DNA of 57,385 nucleotides. Origin: Pseudomonadota bacterium (lineage in GTDB: Bacteria; Desulfobacterota; Desulfovibrionia; Desulfovibrionales; Desulfovibrionaceae). Shown piece after piece: positions 1 through 8,282 of the stretch; positions within the stretch are counted from its first letter, which is position 1; each line of letters starts with the position of its first letter. The translations under genes were made by a program, and so were the position numbers. The notes under the pieces were generated by a model. It ran no database searches. It was not told the DNA's origin and worked only from the letters and a program-made list of their open reading frames with translations. The stretch spans positions 1 to 57,385 of the forward strand of contig JAEXRD010000032.1 in assembly GCA_023438245.1 (NCBI GenBank). The letters run 5' to 3'.

Positions 1-80
1 GTACTCTCCTGGTACAGCCCTGGGCCCAAGTCGCCTCATGACGCAGTCCAGGGGGCAAAAGGCGTTTTTCGAAACAGACC

Positions 81-1382
81 CTACGCGGGGCGTTCCAGCA
101 GCCAGTCATGCTTTGTATAAAACTCGCCCAGCAAATACAAGGAACCGCAGACCAGCACAGGCCCAGGAACTTCCGCCAGGAGTCCGAGCGCGGCGTGGAC
201 GTCGGGCGCGTGTTCGGCGGTTCCCAGCAGCCCGGCCAGGGCCTGCGGGGCCAGCGCGCGCGGGCAGGTGGGGATGCCGCAGGCGATGAGCCGCGCCCCC
301 CCGGCCATTTCCTTCACCAGCGGCAGCATCTCGCCCAACGGCTTGTCGCCCAGGCAGCCGAACACCACGGCGGAGGGGCGGACTTCGTCCGCTTTCAGGG
401 ATGCGGCCAATGCCGACAGCCCGTGCGGATTGTGGCCGCCGTCCAGGATCAGCTCCGGCAGGCCGTGTTCCTGGCACAGGGCGGCGGGAACGCGCTGCAT
501 GCGGCCCGGAATGAAGGCCCGGCCCAGCGCTTCGCGGCAGGCCTCCCCGCTCACCGGCAGGCGCAGGCGGCGCGCCCAGACATGGAACGCGGCCAGGGCC
601 AGCCGGGCGTTGTCCTCCTGGTGGGTTCCGTGCAGGCCCAGCCAGAGGTCGCGCAGGGGCCGCACAAAGCCCTTGCCCAGCGGACCGGGCTCCAGGCGGC
701 CGTTGGCGCGGCTGTAGTAGAGCACGCCCGGCCCGTCCACCAGCTCGCAGCCCAGCTCGCGGGCGCGGGCCTGAAGCACGTCCCGGGCCTCGGGCGCCTG
801 TGCCGCGCTCACGGCCAGCCCGCCCGGGCGCATGGCTCCGGCCTTGTCCCCGGCGATTTCCGCGAGCGTCGCGCCCAGCACGTTCATGTGGTCCATGGCG
901 ATGGGCGTGAACACGGTCATCTGCGGATTCACGACATTGGTGGCGTCGAACCGCCCGCCCAGGCCCGCCTCCATGACGGCGGCCTGCACGCCCTGTCCCC
1001 GGAAGGCCAGCAGCGCCACGGCGGTGAGCAGCTCGAAATAGGTCAGCCCCAGGCCGTCCGCCCCCTCACCAGATAGGCGAAGCGCCTCGGCCCCGTAGCG
1101 CGCCCAGGCCTCCTCGGAGAGCCTGCAGCCATCCACCAGGACGCGCTCACGCACGTCCACCAGGTGCGGCGAGGTGTACAGTCCGGTGCGCAGGCCATGC
1201 GCGGCCAGCAACTCCGCGAGCATGGTGGCCGTGGAGCCCTTGCCGTTGGTGCCCACCACGTGCAGCACCGCGAAATCCGGCAGGCCCGCGCGTTCGACGA
1301 AGGCGCGCATGCGCTCCAGGGTCAGGTCCATGTGGAACAGGCCCAGGGCGTCGAGCCGGGCCTGGAATTCCAAGAAGGTCAT
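81..1382 (-). CDS. folC: Bifunctional folylpolyglutamate synthase / dihydrofolate synthase
   Basis: Cytosolic Mur-ligase-family enzyme that adds glutamate to dihydropteroate or folates using ATP. The P-loop VVGTNGKGSTAT lies about 40 residues from the N terminus. The central MEAGLGGRFDATNVV and the C-terminal ILDGGHNPHG are the usual FolC motifs. At about 433 residues it has normal family length. I chose the ATG at 1382 (MTFLEFQARL) because family members begin there; an in-frame GTG at 1412 would add ten unconserved residues. It is transcribed away from the tRNA-Arg gene and the prophage. The 80 bases to its left hold nothing I recognise. Confidence 0.95.
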   Translation of the reverse strand: MTFLEFQARLDALGLFHMDLTLERMRAFVERAGLPDFAVLHVVGTNGKGSTATMLAELLAAHGLRTGLYTSPHLVDVRERVLVDGCRLSEEAWARYGAEALRLSGEGADGLGLTYFELLTAVALLAFRGQGVQAAVMEAGLGGRFDATNVVNPQMTVFTPIAMDHMNVLGATLAEIAGDKAGAMRPGGLAVSAAQAPEARDVLQARARELGCELVDGPGVLYYSRANGRLEPGPLGKGFVRPLRDLWLGLHGTHQEDNARLALAAFHVWARRLRLPVSGEACREALGRAFIPGRMQRVPAALCQEHGLPELILDGGHNPHGLSALAASLKADEVRPSAVVFGCLGDKPLGEMLPLVKEMAGGARLIACGIPTCPRALAPQALAGLLGTAEHAPDVHAALGLLAEVPGPVLVCGSLYLLGEFYTKHDWLLERPA

Positions 1383-1459
1383 TTGGTGTCCGATGCTTGT
1401 GCACGCAGCCACGGCGCTTGACCGCGACCGCCCGCTTGATTAGTGAAAGTCACCCGCGC

Positions 1460-1536
1460 GCGCCAGTAGCTCAGTCGGATAGAGCAACGGCCTTCTAAGC
1501 CGTCGGCCGAGGGTTCGAATCCTTCCTGGCGCGCCA
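1460..1536 (+). tRNA. tRNA-Arg (anticodon TCT)
   Basis: The 77 bases fold as a full cloverleaf. The acceptor stem GCGCCAG pairs with CTGGCGC. The D stem is GCTC/GAGC. The anticodon stem ACGGC/GCCGT has loop CTTCTAA, giving anticodon TCT. The T loop is TTCGAAT and the 3' end is an encoded CCA. A TTGACC at 1418-1423 could be a -35 box, but the matching -10 is weak. Its 3' 45 bases are the phage attachment core, so integration kept the gene whole. Confidence 0.96.
1492..1536 (+). repeat. attL core (45-bp direct repeat, inside tRNA-Arg)
   Basis: It is identical to 40887-40931 from the anticodon loop (CTTCTAAGCC...) to the terminal CCA. Bases flanking both sides differ, so 45 bp is the full shared core. 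Confidence 0.95.
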
Positions 1537-1597
1537 CTACTCTCCCAACGCTATCCAGTCCATGACCGGCACTGCCGATTTGCCCCTTGGATAAGGA

Positions 1598-2794
1598 ATG
1601 GATAAATTCCTTGCCACCAAGGTCGGCCTGGCCTATTGCCGCAACATGGCTGACACCCGCAAATTCATAAAGACAAAGCACGTGGGCGTCTACTACCGCG
1701 AAAGCGCCCGCAGGCTGCACGGCGGCAAGCCCGACCGCTGCTACGTCGTTTGGTACACCGACGCCCAGAAGGTCGGCCACTGGCACACGGTAGGCTGGGC
1801 CAGCGAGGGCATCACCGACCGCTACGCCATCGCCAAGCGGCAGGAACTGCTCGGCCAGGTCGCCCAGGGCAAGTCGCCCGAGCTGCAGCGCAGCTACACC
1901 ATCGGCGACGCCGTGATGCTCTACGCCGAATACGCCCGAGCCGAGGGCAAGAGCATCGACCGTGAGCTCGTCCGCTACGAGGGCAACCTCAAGCCCGAAC
2001 TGGACGCCGTGCCCATCGCGGCCATCACCACGCACATGCTCATCCAGCTCAAGGGCAGGCTGCTGGAGCGCCTCTCGCCAGGCAGCGTCACGCACTGCTT
2101 CAGCTTTCTGCGCCGGGCTGTGTACCACGCCATCGGCGAGGGAAAATTCACGGGGGCCAACCCGCTGGCCACCAAGCGCACCAGCAAGTGGAAGATGCCC
2201 AAGGTGCAGAACAGCGGCGTGCGCTACTTGACCCCGGACGAGGCCCGGCTGCTGCTGGACGAGCTGGCCAAGTCCGGCCCGCAGGTGCATGACATGAGCC
2301 TGCTCTCGCTCAAGACCGGGCTGCGCGCCATGGAGATCTTCACCATCCGCCGGCAAGACGTGGACAAGACCGGCGGGCTCATCCACTTCACCGGCAAGAC
2401 CGGCGGCCGCGAGTTCGTCCACGCCACCGAGGATGTCATCGACATGCTGCTGGCCTACAAGCGCAGGCCAGGAGAGCTGATCTTCCAGGCCAAGGACGGC
2501 GGCCAGATAACCTGGGGCATACCCGGCAGCTTCGGGCGCGCGGTGGATCGTCTGCGCCTGAACGAAGGCATCACCGACCGGCGCTACCGGGTGTGGTTCC
2601 ACACCTGGCGGCACACCTTCGCCAGCTGGCTGGCCCAAAGCGGCAAGGTGACGCTCCTTGAGCTCAAGGAGGCCATGCGCCACGAGACGCTTGCCATGAC
2701 CGAACGCTACGCCCATCTCATCCCCGGCCACCAGAAGAAGTTGCTGCCGATCATCGAGCAGACCCTGCAAGCTTGTCAGACTGAAAAGTCCTGA
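1598..2794 (+). CDS. Phage tyrosine site-specific integrase
   Basis: This 398-residue tyrosine recombinase would catalyse integration and excision at the tRNA-Arg site. The catalytic set is visible: R243 (TGLRAMEI), K267, H335-x-x-R338 (HTWRHTF), H362 and nucleophile Y371 (TMTERYAHL-type context). The N-terminal third is an AP2-like/SAM-like DNA-binding region. It begins 61 bp from attL, the usual place for int, and reads away from the tRNA. AAGGA directly abuts the ATG, so the ribosome site is poor; M17 (ATG at 1646) is an alternative start. The 3' end overlaps the convergent excisionase-like gene by 44 bp. Confidence 0.95.
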   Translation: MDKFLATKVGLAYCRNMADTRKFIKTKHVGVYYRESARRLHGGKPDRCYVVWYTDAQKVGHWHTVGWASEGITDRYAIAKRQELLGQVAQGKSPELQRSYTIGDAVMLYAEYARAEGKSIDRELVRYEGNLKPELDAVPIAAITTHMLIQLKGRLLERLSPGSVTHCFSFLRRAVYHAIGEGKFTGANPLATKRTSKWKMPKVQNSGVRYLTPDEARLLLDELAKSGPQVHDMSLLSLKTGLRAMEIFTIRRQDVDKTGGLIHFTGKTGGREFVHATEDVIDMLLAYKRRPGELIFQAKDGGQITWGIPGSFGRAVDRLRLNEGITDRRYRVWFHTWRHTFASWLAQSGKVTLLELKEAMRHETLAMTERYAHLIPGHQKKLLPIIEQTLQACQTEKS

Positions 2795-3080
2795 CGCGCT
2801 GCGCCTCGAAAAACGCCTCCAGGTCCACCACCCTGTACAACACCTGCTTGCCCGGCTTGGTCCAGGCCGGACCCTTGGACTCTCTGCGCCAGTCGGCCAG
2901 GGTGCTCTTGGGGATATTGTACAGCTCTGCCACCTCATCCTGCGTCAGGGTCTTCTTGACCATGGGAGCCGCTGCCGCGGGCTTGAGCCTGCCGTCGCGG
3001 ATCGCCGCGTCGATAGCCCGGCGGGCGATGTCTTCAATGAGTGCCGCAACGGCGTCTCCGGCTCCTTTGTGTTCCATCAT
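2751..3080 (-). CDS. Small helix-turn-helix protein, excisionase-like
   Basis: Protein of 109 residues. The C-terminal half contains a MerR/excisionase-type winged helix (TLTQDEVAELYNIPKSTLADWRR, split here as two helices about residues 44-66), followed by a wing (GKQVLYRVVDLEAFF). Its position, tail to tail with the integrase and overlapping it by 44 bp, suggests a recombination directionality factor or int regulator; that is inference. Start: ATGA overlap with the stop of the upstream membrane gene; a second ATG follows at 3077. It could instead be a plain transcription factor. Confidence 0.7.
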   Translation of the reverse strand: MMEHKGAGDAVAALIEDIARRAIDAAIRDGRLKPAAAAPMVKKTLTQDEVAELYNIPKSTLADWRRESKGPAWTKPGKQVLYRVVDLEAFFEAQRVRTFQSDKLAGSAR

Positions 3081-3451
3081 GCCCCCCAGGCGCGCAGGGC
3101 GCCGACGACGTAGGCCAGGGTGAAGTAGATGCTGAGCGCGCACTTGCCCCAGGCCCGGGCGCGCCAGGTGTCGGCGATCCAGAAATACTGGCCCAGCAAA
3201 GCCACGAGGCTGCCCGCCAGCACCTGGCCGCAGAACATGACCAGGCCGATGCCCACCGCGCCGGTGAGCAGGATCCACAGCTCGCGGTAGTTCACGCGCT
3301 CGCGGCCCTCCATAACGGCCAGGCACCAGTGCTTGAGGCGCACGAGCATCTGGCCCAACCAGCGCCAATGCAGCAGGCCAGAAATAGCCATGCCCAGGCC
3401 GAGCAGGGCCAGCACGGCCAGGCCGATGCAGCAGTCCAGGAAGTTTCTCAC
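3077..3451 (-). CDS. Hypothetical membrane protein
   Basis: 124 residues with an N-terminal hydrophobic helix (about 7-27), a central one (about 59-80) and a third near 85-115. I do not recognise a family. It is coupled by 4-bp overlaps to its neighbours on both sides (3448 and 3080). In the early, integrase-proximal part of the prophage it could be a superinfection-exclusion or lysogeny-associated membrane protein, but nothing in the sequence proves this. Confidence 0.7.
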   Translation of the reverse strand: MRNFLDCCIGLAVLALLGLGMAISGLLHWRWLGQMLVRLKHWCLAVMEGRERVNYRELWILLTGAVGIGLVMFCGQVLAGSLVALLGQYFWIADTWRARAWGKCALSIYFTLAYVVGALRAWGA

Positions 3452-3666
3452 TCCGGAACCTCAGCGACCTTTTTCAACAGCTTGGTCGAGTTTTGCAACG
3501 CCTCGGACGTCTGGTTCAAGGCGTCGGTGAGTTTGATGATGACATCGTTTTGCGCCTTCAGGGTATGCTTCGCGTCCCACATCGCAAAGCCTGCAAACAC
3601 GTTGACTGTCAGGCTTATGACCAAGATGACGAAAGCCGCGATGATGACGCCTTCGGACATTTTCAC
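3448..3666 (-). CDS. Small membrane protein with coiled-coil tail
   Basis: 72 residues. One N-terminal transmembrane helix (about residues 6-30, VIIAAFVILVISLTVNVFAG) is followed by an amphipathic, heptad-like stretch (TDALNQTSEALQNSTKLLKK). Family unknown. It overlaps the next gene by 4 bp, consistent with a co-translated early operon. An ATG two codons in (MSEGV) is an equally good start. Confidence 0.65.
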   Translation of the reverse strand: MKMSEGVIIAAFVILVISLTVNVFAGFAMWDAKHTLKAQNDVIIKLTDALNQTSEALQNSTKLLKKVAEVPE

Positions 3667-3887
3667 ATCCCCTCCCGGATCCGGTAGACCCAGCCGATGT
3701 AGCGCTCGCCGTCGAACTCCTCGGTGGCGGTCATGATGCCCGCCTGCACCTGAAGATCCAGGCAGGCCTTGACGGCCTGGGACGTGCCGCCGGTCATGCG
3801 CTCGATGTAGGGGCGGGTGCAGCCTGCGCGGCCACTCTGGCGCACCAGGGCCACGACGCGGCGGGGTTCGATGGGGGTGTCAGCCAT
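3663..3887 (-). CDS. Small protein with winged-helix character
   Basis: 74 residues (MADTPIEPRRVVALVRQ...). Predicted helices around VVALVRQ, TRPYIERMTG and SQAVKACLDLQVQAG, then a strand pair GERYIGWVYRI, fit a small winged helix. GGAGGCATGCA lies just upstream of the ATG. Unknown family; possibly a phage transcription regulator. Confidence 0.6.
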   Translation of the reverse strand: MADTPIEPRRVVALVRQSGRAGCTRPYIERMTGGTSQAVKACLDLQVQAGIMTATEEFDGERYIGWVYRIREGM

Positions 3888-3899
3888 TGCATGCCTCCA

Positions 3900-4133
3900 T
3901 TACGGGAATGTGATCTTGGTCTTTGGCTGGATGGAAACATATGCCCTGCGGAATAACTCACCAGAGCCAAGAGCGAGAGCGCTATTTTTCGCCATGCTTT
4001 CCAATTCTTTTGACAAAACGCCGATGCGCTTCTTCACTAGAACGTCATACCGCAAGGCCACTTCAACCTGGGCTCGGCCTTTGGCTGTTCGCAGCACACT
4101 AAGCGCCTTCACTTCAAGAGCGTATGCGTTCAC
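3900..4133 (-). CDS. Hypothetical phage protein
   Basis: 77 residues, lysine-rich and helical (LRTAKGRAQVEVALRYDVLVKKRIGVLSKELESMAKNSA). I chose GTG at 4133 because it forms a GTGA overlap with the stop of the methyltransferase, the coupling used repeatedly in this operon. Upstream codons in the same frame read through the methyltransferase and are not credible. Family not recognised. Confidence 0.6.
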   Translation of the reverse strand: MNAYALEVKALSVLRTAKGRAQVEVALRYDVLVKKRIGVLSKELESMAKNSALALGSGELFRRAYVSIQPKTKITFP

Positions 4134-5950
4134 ATGCCCTCCCCGGCCAGCAGTGGCAGGGCCTGGGGCCCACGCACGGGCACGAAGCCGATGTCGACGT
4201 TGGCGTCCACCACGGCGGCGGCCACCGGAGGCGAGACGCTGTTGCCGCACATGCGCACCTGCTCGGCCTTGGTGAGCGAGAGGCCCTTGGCCGGGTCGTC
4301 GCCGATGATGTAGGACCGGGGGAAGCCCTGGGCCAGGTACAGCTCGCGCGGCTGGAGCATCCGCATGCCGATGTCCGCGATGGTGTAGAGCTCGCCGCCG
4401 ATGACCACCTCGCCCAGGAACGCCTCGGCCAGCAGGCCGTCGAAGTCGTCGGGCCGGAAGCCCCAGACGAGCTTGGAACGGCGGTGCCAGCGCAGCAGCT
4501 GGCGCACCTCGGCCACGTGCCCGCCGATCTCGCGCGCCTCCACCACGGCCATGCGGTCCTTGGTGGGGATGGTGTGCATGGGCTCGTCCAGGCCGGAGTG
4601 CTGGCCGCCCTGGCCGTAGAACTTCATGAGGCAGGAGGCCCGGACCTCGCCCACGTGGGTGCCGCCACTGGTGACGGTCGGCGCGGGCTCGTCCACGGGC
4701 TGGCCGTGCTTGCAGGTGCCGCGCAGCTTGACCAGGTGCGATGTCATGAGCGCGTGGGTGTTTCCTGTACTGGCACGCTTCGGTGTTCCGCCAGCAGTTA
4801 CCGTGTGCAGCGGATCATGCAAACTGCTACCGACTGCTCCGCTGTTCATCTTCTGAATGCTGGCGGCCACAAAGGCCGTGTGGCTCTCGGTCATGAGCGT
4901 GTTCATGGGCCGGTCTGCCGGGGCGGGCTTGCCCGCGTACACCGGGCCGCCAGCGCCCACCAGCAGGGGCGACACAAGGCCGTGCTTGGCCTTGGTGATG
5001 ACGGTGGACAGCGGAGCTTCGACCGGCCACTTGGCGGAGCGCGCCCCGGCCTGGTCAAGGCCCACGAGGTAGGGCTCGACGAAGGCTTTCTCGCCACGGT
5101 GCGCGGCGGTGATGGTCTTGATGGGGGCGCTGATGTCCTCCAGGCGTCCGCCGTGGGTGAGATTGACGATGAACGGCTGCTCGGCCTGCACCACGTACCG
5201 CTGGATGCCCTCGGCGATGCGGTGCAGCGTGGCCTCGGCCAGGGGCCGGGCGCGCTCGAAGATGCTCGGGCACGGCAGGGTGAAGTCGATGCACTCCGCC
5301 GCAGTGCGCCAGGGCGCCAGCTTGCCGCTCTTGACCGCCGGGCTCTTGGGGTCGCCGTGGGTGGGGCGCGGCCACTTGATGCGCCGGCCATCGCAGCGGG
5401 CGACGAGGAACAGGCGCTTGCGGATGGTGGGCGCGCCGTAGTCGCAGGCGCGCAGCTCGCGAGCGGCCACGGTGTAGCCCAGGCGGCGCAGGGCGCGCAG
5501 GAAGCGGTCCCAGGTTTCTCCCGCGCGGGCCTTGATCGGCACGCCGTCCCGGTCCAGTGGACCCCAGGTCTTGATCTCCTCTACGTTCTCCATCGTGATG
5601 ACTTGCGGGCGCACTTCCTCGGCCCACTTCACGATGGTCCAGGGCAGGTCACGGATTTTCTCGTCACGCCTGGGGGCCGCGCCCTTGGCCTTGGAGAAGT
5701 GCGTGCAGTCCGGGCTGGCGTGCAGCAGCGCCACGGGGCGGCCTTTGCATGCCCAGCGCGGCGGGCAGGACCAGATGTCCTGGTGGATGACCGTGGTATG
5801 GGGGCTGTTCGCCTTGTACATGGCGATGGCCGCTTCGTTGTGGTTCACGGCCACGTCCGGATGGCGGCCTGTGGCCAGGAAGATGCCGTACCCGGCACCG
5901 CCGCCACCGCAGAACAGGTCGACGAAAATGGGCTTGTCGGTTGGGGTCAT
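4130..5950 (-). CDS. Phage C5-cytosine DNA methyltransferase
   Basis: 606 residues. It transfers a methyl group from S-adenosylmethionine to cytosine C5 in DNA. Motif I is VDLFCGGGGAGYG (residues 10-22). The catalytic cysteine is C82 in the divergent motif IV ASPDCTHFS, in place of the usual PPCQ. Motif VI is ENVEE (121-125), motif VIII is TIRKR (175-179), and motif X (MCGNSVSPPVA) is near the C terminus. Between VIII and X lies a long target-recognition region built of about six repeats of a [DE]xPxxTxT element. The start at ATG 5950 has GGAGGT upstream. Probably protects phage DNA from host restriction. Confidence 0.93.
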   Translation of the reverse strand: MTPTDKPIFVDLFCGGGGAGYGIFLATGRHPDVAVNHNEAAIAMYKANSPHTTVIHQDIWSCPPRWACKGRPVALLHASPDCTHFSKAKGAAPRRDEKIRDLPWTIVKWAEEVRPQVITMENVEEIKTWGPLDRDGVPIKARAGETWDRFLRALRRLGYTVAARELRACDYGAPTIRKRLFLVARCDGRRIKWPRPTHGDPKSPAVKSGKLAPWRTAAECIDFTLPCPSIFERARPLAEATLHRIAEGIQRYVVQAEQPFIVNLTHGGRLEDISAPIKTITAAHRGEKAFVEPYLVGLDQAGARSAKWPVEAPLSTVITKAKHGLVSPLLVGAGGPVYAGKPAPADRPMNTLMTESHTAFVAASIQKMNSGAVGSSLHDPLHTVTAGGTPKRASTGNTHALMTSHLVKLRGTCKHGQPVDEPAPTVTSGGTHVGEVRASCLMKFYGQGGQHSGLDEPMHTIPTKDRMAVVEAREIGGHVAEVRQLLRWHRRSKLVWGFRPDDFDGLLAEAFLGEVVIGGELYTIADIGMRMLQPRELYLAQGFPRSYIIGDDPAKGLSLTKAEQVRMCGNSVSPPVAAAVVDANVDIGFVPVRGPQALPLLAGEGM

Positions 5951-5952
5951 AT

Positions 5953-6609
5953 CTACCTCCCCAGCCCGCTGTCCTGGCAGGCCATGCAAACACCGCAGGT
6001 GCAGGGCCCCATGTCTTCTCTCAGGGCTTTGAGCGAGGCCCTGTGCTCCACGATGTAGCACGCCATCTCAATGATCCGCAGGGCCACCGCGCCGACCTGG
6101 GCGGCTTCGCGGATCACGCCGTGCTCGCCCTCGATGTCGTTTTTGAGGATCGCCGCTGCGAGCTCGCCGACCTCGGCCAGCAGGACGGTCAGCGCCTGGT
6201 CCAGGTCGCAGGCAAAGTGCGGGTACGTCGCCTTGGCGCGGCGCAGCTCGGCCAGCACCAGCAGCATGGCCTTGCGGCCCGGGTGCTCCACCAGCTGGCC
6301 GCAGAGCTGGGCCTCCAGCTCTTGCACGCGAAGCTCAAGGGCCTTCTTCGCAATGTGGTCGCATATGCACCCAGCACCACCGGGGAACTCCGCACCGCCA
6401 CATTTCCGGCAACGCGTGGACATGGGCGGAAGCGGGTGCGGCGGTACGGCGGACACAACGATCTCCGCCTGGTCCAGCAGGTCCCATACATCGCCGGGCA
6501 GGTCGCTGGCTTCGCTGGTGCGCTCCATCTGTTCGCGCATGTACAAGGACAGTTGCTCCGGAGTGACATCTGCCGGGGTGGTGACGACGAGTGTGACGGA
6601 CGGGCTCAT
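5953..6609 (-). CDS. Zinc-ribbon plus MazG-like nucleotide pyrophosphohydrolase-like protein
   Basis: 218 residues. A Cys cluster (CRKCGG...CICDH, about 77-95) is followed by a helical domain with ALTVLLAEVGELAAAILKND and a later EAAQVGAVALRIIEM. The first segment matches the EVGE half-motif of all-alpha (MazG/dUTPase-like) NTP pyrophosphohydrolases. The second metal motif reads EAAQ rather than ExxD, so activity is uncertain. It sits between the methyltransferase and a DUF5131 gene and starts by ATGA overlap with the latter. Possible role: removing or sanitising nucleotides during phage replication. Functional call is moderate. Confidence 0.65.
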   Translation of the reverse strand: MSPSVTLVVTTPADVTPEQLSLYMREQMERTSEASDLPGDVWDLLDQAEIVVSAVPPHPLPPMSTRCRKCGGAEFPGGAGCICDHIAKKALELRVQELEAQLCGQLVEHPGRKAMLLVLAELRRAKATYPHFACDLDQALTVLLAEVGELAAAILKNDIEGEHGVIREAAQVGAVALRIIEMACYIVEHRASLKALREDMGPCTCGVCMACQDSGLGR

Positions 6610-7595
6610 GCGGGCACCTCCTCCCAGGTCCGGCCATCGAGGACGCGGCCAGCGCGGCGGGTGCCGACGCGGACCATGGGCCACTCGTAGTCGCCACGGT
6701 CGCCATTGAACGGCGTCGTCTCGGGCATCCAAACGCCAGCGTGGTCGATGCATCCCCAGGCCTTGCCGCCAGTGGCCGGGTTGTTGTAGCTCAGCTCTGG
6801 CAGGTGCGGCGCCCACTCCCCCCACTGCTTGAAAAAGAACGGCACCCCGGCGGCCTGGCACTGGTCGCGCAGGCTGCGGGGCCAGTCCGGGTGCATGGGC
6901 CGCGCGCCGGGGCCGGTCTCGCCGCCGCAGATCACCCAGTCCGGCCCCCACTCGGTGCCGAACACAGGCAAGTCGTGGTCGCTGCCGTGGCGCAGCACGG
7001 AGAAGTCCACCGGCCCGAGCATGGGCTCCACGGAGACGAAGCGGCGCGCCGCCGGGGTGGAGAGCAGGATGGGCATGTTGCGCTCAAGGCTGGGCTGGTC
7101 CCAGATGGTGGTGCCGAGCCAGACGTTGGGGAGCACCTGGAGGCCCTGGATTTGTCCCAAGACCATAACTCCTCCCTCATGGCCCCAGCGCTGCTGCCCG
7201 TATTCCACCAGCCGCATCAGGAAGTCAGGGCGCGAAAGGTACTCCTGGGCGCGCTCCGGGCGCTTGGTCAGCAGCATGAACGTGTGGCGGCAACACAGGG
7301 CGATGAACGTAAAGATGGCATCCAGCCAAGCCTCTTCCACGTCCTCGTGGAACAGGTCGCCCATGTTGCCCACGAAGATGCGCTGCGGCTTTATCCAGTG
7401 CGTAGGTTCGACCAGCCGCACGGGCAGGAACTGCACCTGGCCGAAGGGCTTGCTGTAGCACGCGGCAACCTGTCGGCCAGCCAGCAGGGCCTTGTGGCGC
7501 TGGGTGTGCAGGGCCTCGGCGTAGCAGTTCTCGCAGGCCGGGGAGCACTTGGTGCAGCCGATGACGGGATTCCAGGACTTGGTCCACCAGATCAT
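6606..7595 (-). CDS. DUF5131 (phage Gp37/Gp68 family) protein, Cys-rich
   Basis: 329 residues. The N-terminal WWTKSWNPVIGCTKCSPACENCYAE carries a CxxCxxxCxxC cluster resembling radical-SAM-type iron-sulfur sites. MLLTKRPER, VWLGTTI and FVSVEPMLGPVDF are the hallmark motifs of the DUF5131 family. GGETGPGARPMHPDW and FFFKQWGEW follow near the C terminus. Common in phages, function unproven. Here it is coupled to the NTPase-like gene and the cytosine methyltransferase. The AGGAGCTGAGCC sequence upstream of ATG 7595 supports the start. Confidence 0.9.
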   Translation of the reverse strand: MIWWTKSWNPVIGCTKCSPACENCYAEALHTQRHKALLAGRQVAACYSKPFGQVQFLPVRLVEPTHWIKPQRIFVGNMGDLFHEDVEEAWLDAIFTFIALCCRHTFMLLTKRPERAQEYLSRPDFLMRLVEYGQQRWGHEGGVMVLGQIQGLQVLPNVWLGTTIWDQPSLERNMPILLSTPAARRFVSVEPMLGPVDFSVLRHGSDHDLPVFGTEWGPDWVICGGETGPGARPMHPDWPRSLRDQCQAAGVPFFFKQWGEWAPHLPELSYNNPATGGKAWGCIDHAGVWMPETTPFNGDRGDYEWPMVRVGTRRAGRVLDGRTWEEVPA

Positions 7596-7598
7596 GGC

Positions 7599-7907
7599 TC
7601 AGCTCCTTTGGCCGGGGACGCCCAGGTCGATATCGTAGGTGGCGCAAACGGTGCGCAGGTGGCGGAGCACGCCCGCCTGTTCGTCCATGTAGAGCAGCAG
7701 CGCGCGCAGCTCGTCGGCCTGGCGGCTCCCGGCCAGGGCCTTGGCCTGGTTCTCCACAAATGCGCGGCCACGGGCGACCAGGGCCAGCTTGCGGAACTTG
7801 GCGCACACGTCCGGGCTGCTGTCGCAGGGCAGGCCGGAAAGCTCGGTGCCGTCGCAGCGCACGCGCTCGCAGGGGCCGGGGATGTGGGGCTTGGGTGTGG
7901 TGCTCAT
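7599..7907 (-). CDS. Hypothetical phage protein
   Basis: 102 residues (MSTTPKPHIPG...). Three cysteines in the first half (CERVRCDG, LPCDSSPDVC) precede a long helical part (ARGRAFVENQAKALAG, DELRALLLYMDEQAGVLRHLRTV). The ATG at 7907 has AGAGGAAC upstream; longer in-frame starts run into the neighbouring gene. Family unknown. Confidence 0.65.
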   Translation of the reverse strand: MSTTPKPHIPGPCERVRCDGTELSGLPCDSSPDVCAKFRKLALVARGRAFVENQAKALAGSRQADELRALLLYMDEQAGVLRHLRTVCATYDIDLGVPGQRS

Positions 7908-7909
7908 GG

Positions 7910-8260
7910 CTAGTTCCTCTTGGCGTCGTGCGCCCGGCACGCGGCCAAATTCGCATGTCTGCGCCGCTGTCTGCTTTCGAATGAACGCTCGAAGTGCATA
8001 CACTCGTCCGCATGTACGCAGTTGTCGTCGCCCCCCCCGAACATCAACTCATCGGCAGGGATCGCCTCCACGCCTTTGCGTGTCGTCGGAGCGAAGATCA
8101 CCGCCGGAACCGGAACACGGCCATCAGTTCTCGTCACGCGCATGTTCTCTTTGGTCAAAGGCTCGTTGCCGTCCCTGGTGGCGACAAACACATCATGACC
8201 AGGAGGCAGCGTCTGCAGGTGGGCAATGAGATCGGAAACAGTCATCGGGATGATGCTCAT
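7910..8260 (-). CDS. Hypothetical phage protein
   Basis: 116 residues (MSIIPMTVSDLIAHLQTLPPGHDVFVATRDG...). The N-terminal pattern resembles small phage proteins of the form 'TVxELIxxLxxLPPDxxV', which are widespread and uncharacterised. CVHADECMHFERSFESRQRRR near the end has paired Cys and a basic tail. The start codon lies within a 30-bp repeat shared with the next junction (8603-8632), and translation is coupled by ATGA. Confidence 0.7.
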   Translation of the reverse strand: MSIIPMTVSDLIAHLQTLPPGHDVFVATRDGNEPLTKENMRVTRTDGRVPVPAVIFAPTTRKGVEAIPADELMFGGGDDNCVHADECMHFERSFESRQRRRHANLAACRAHDAKRN

Positions 8261-8282
8261 GACGCCTTCGCCTCCTCGCTCT
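8253..8282 (-). repeat. 30-bp direct repeat, copy 1 (gene junction)
   Basis: Identical to 8603-8632, exactly 350 bp apart. On the minus strand it encodes the C-terminal EEAKAS of one gene, contains GAGGAGG as ribosome site, and supplies the ATGAGCAT start of the next gene. Confidence 0.95.

Noticed and set aside
1418..1446. Promoter for tRNA-Arg (TTGACC ... TAGTGA)
   Set aside because: Spacing is right, but the -10 matches the consensus in only two of six positions; not strong enough to list.
1379..2938. Long minus-strand frame (519 codons) across the tRNA and integrase
   Set aside because: It runs through the tRNA-Arg gene, the att site and antisense to the integrase catalytic domain.
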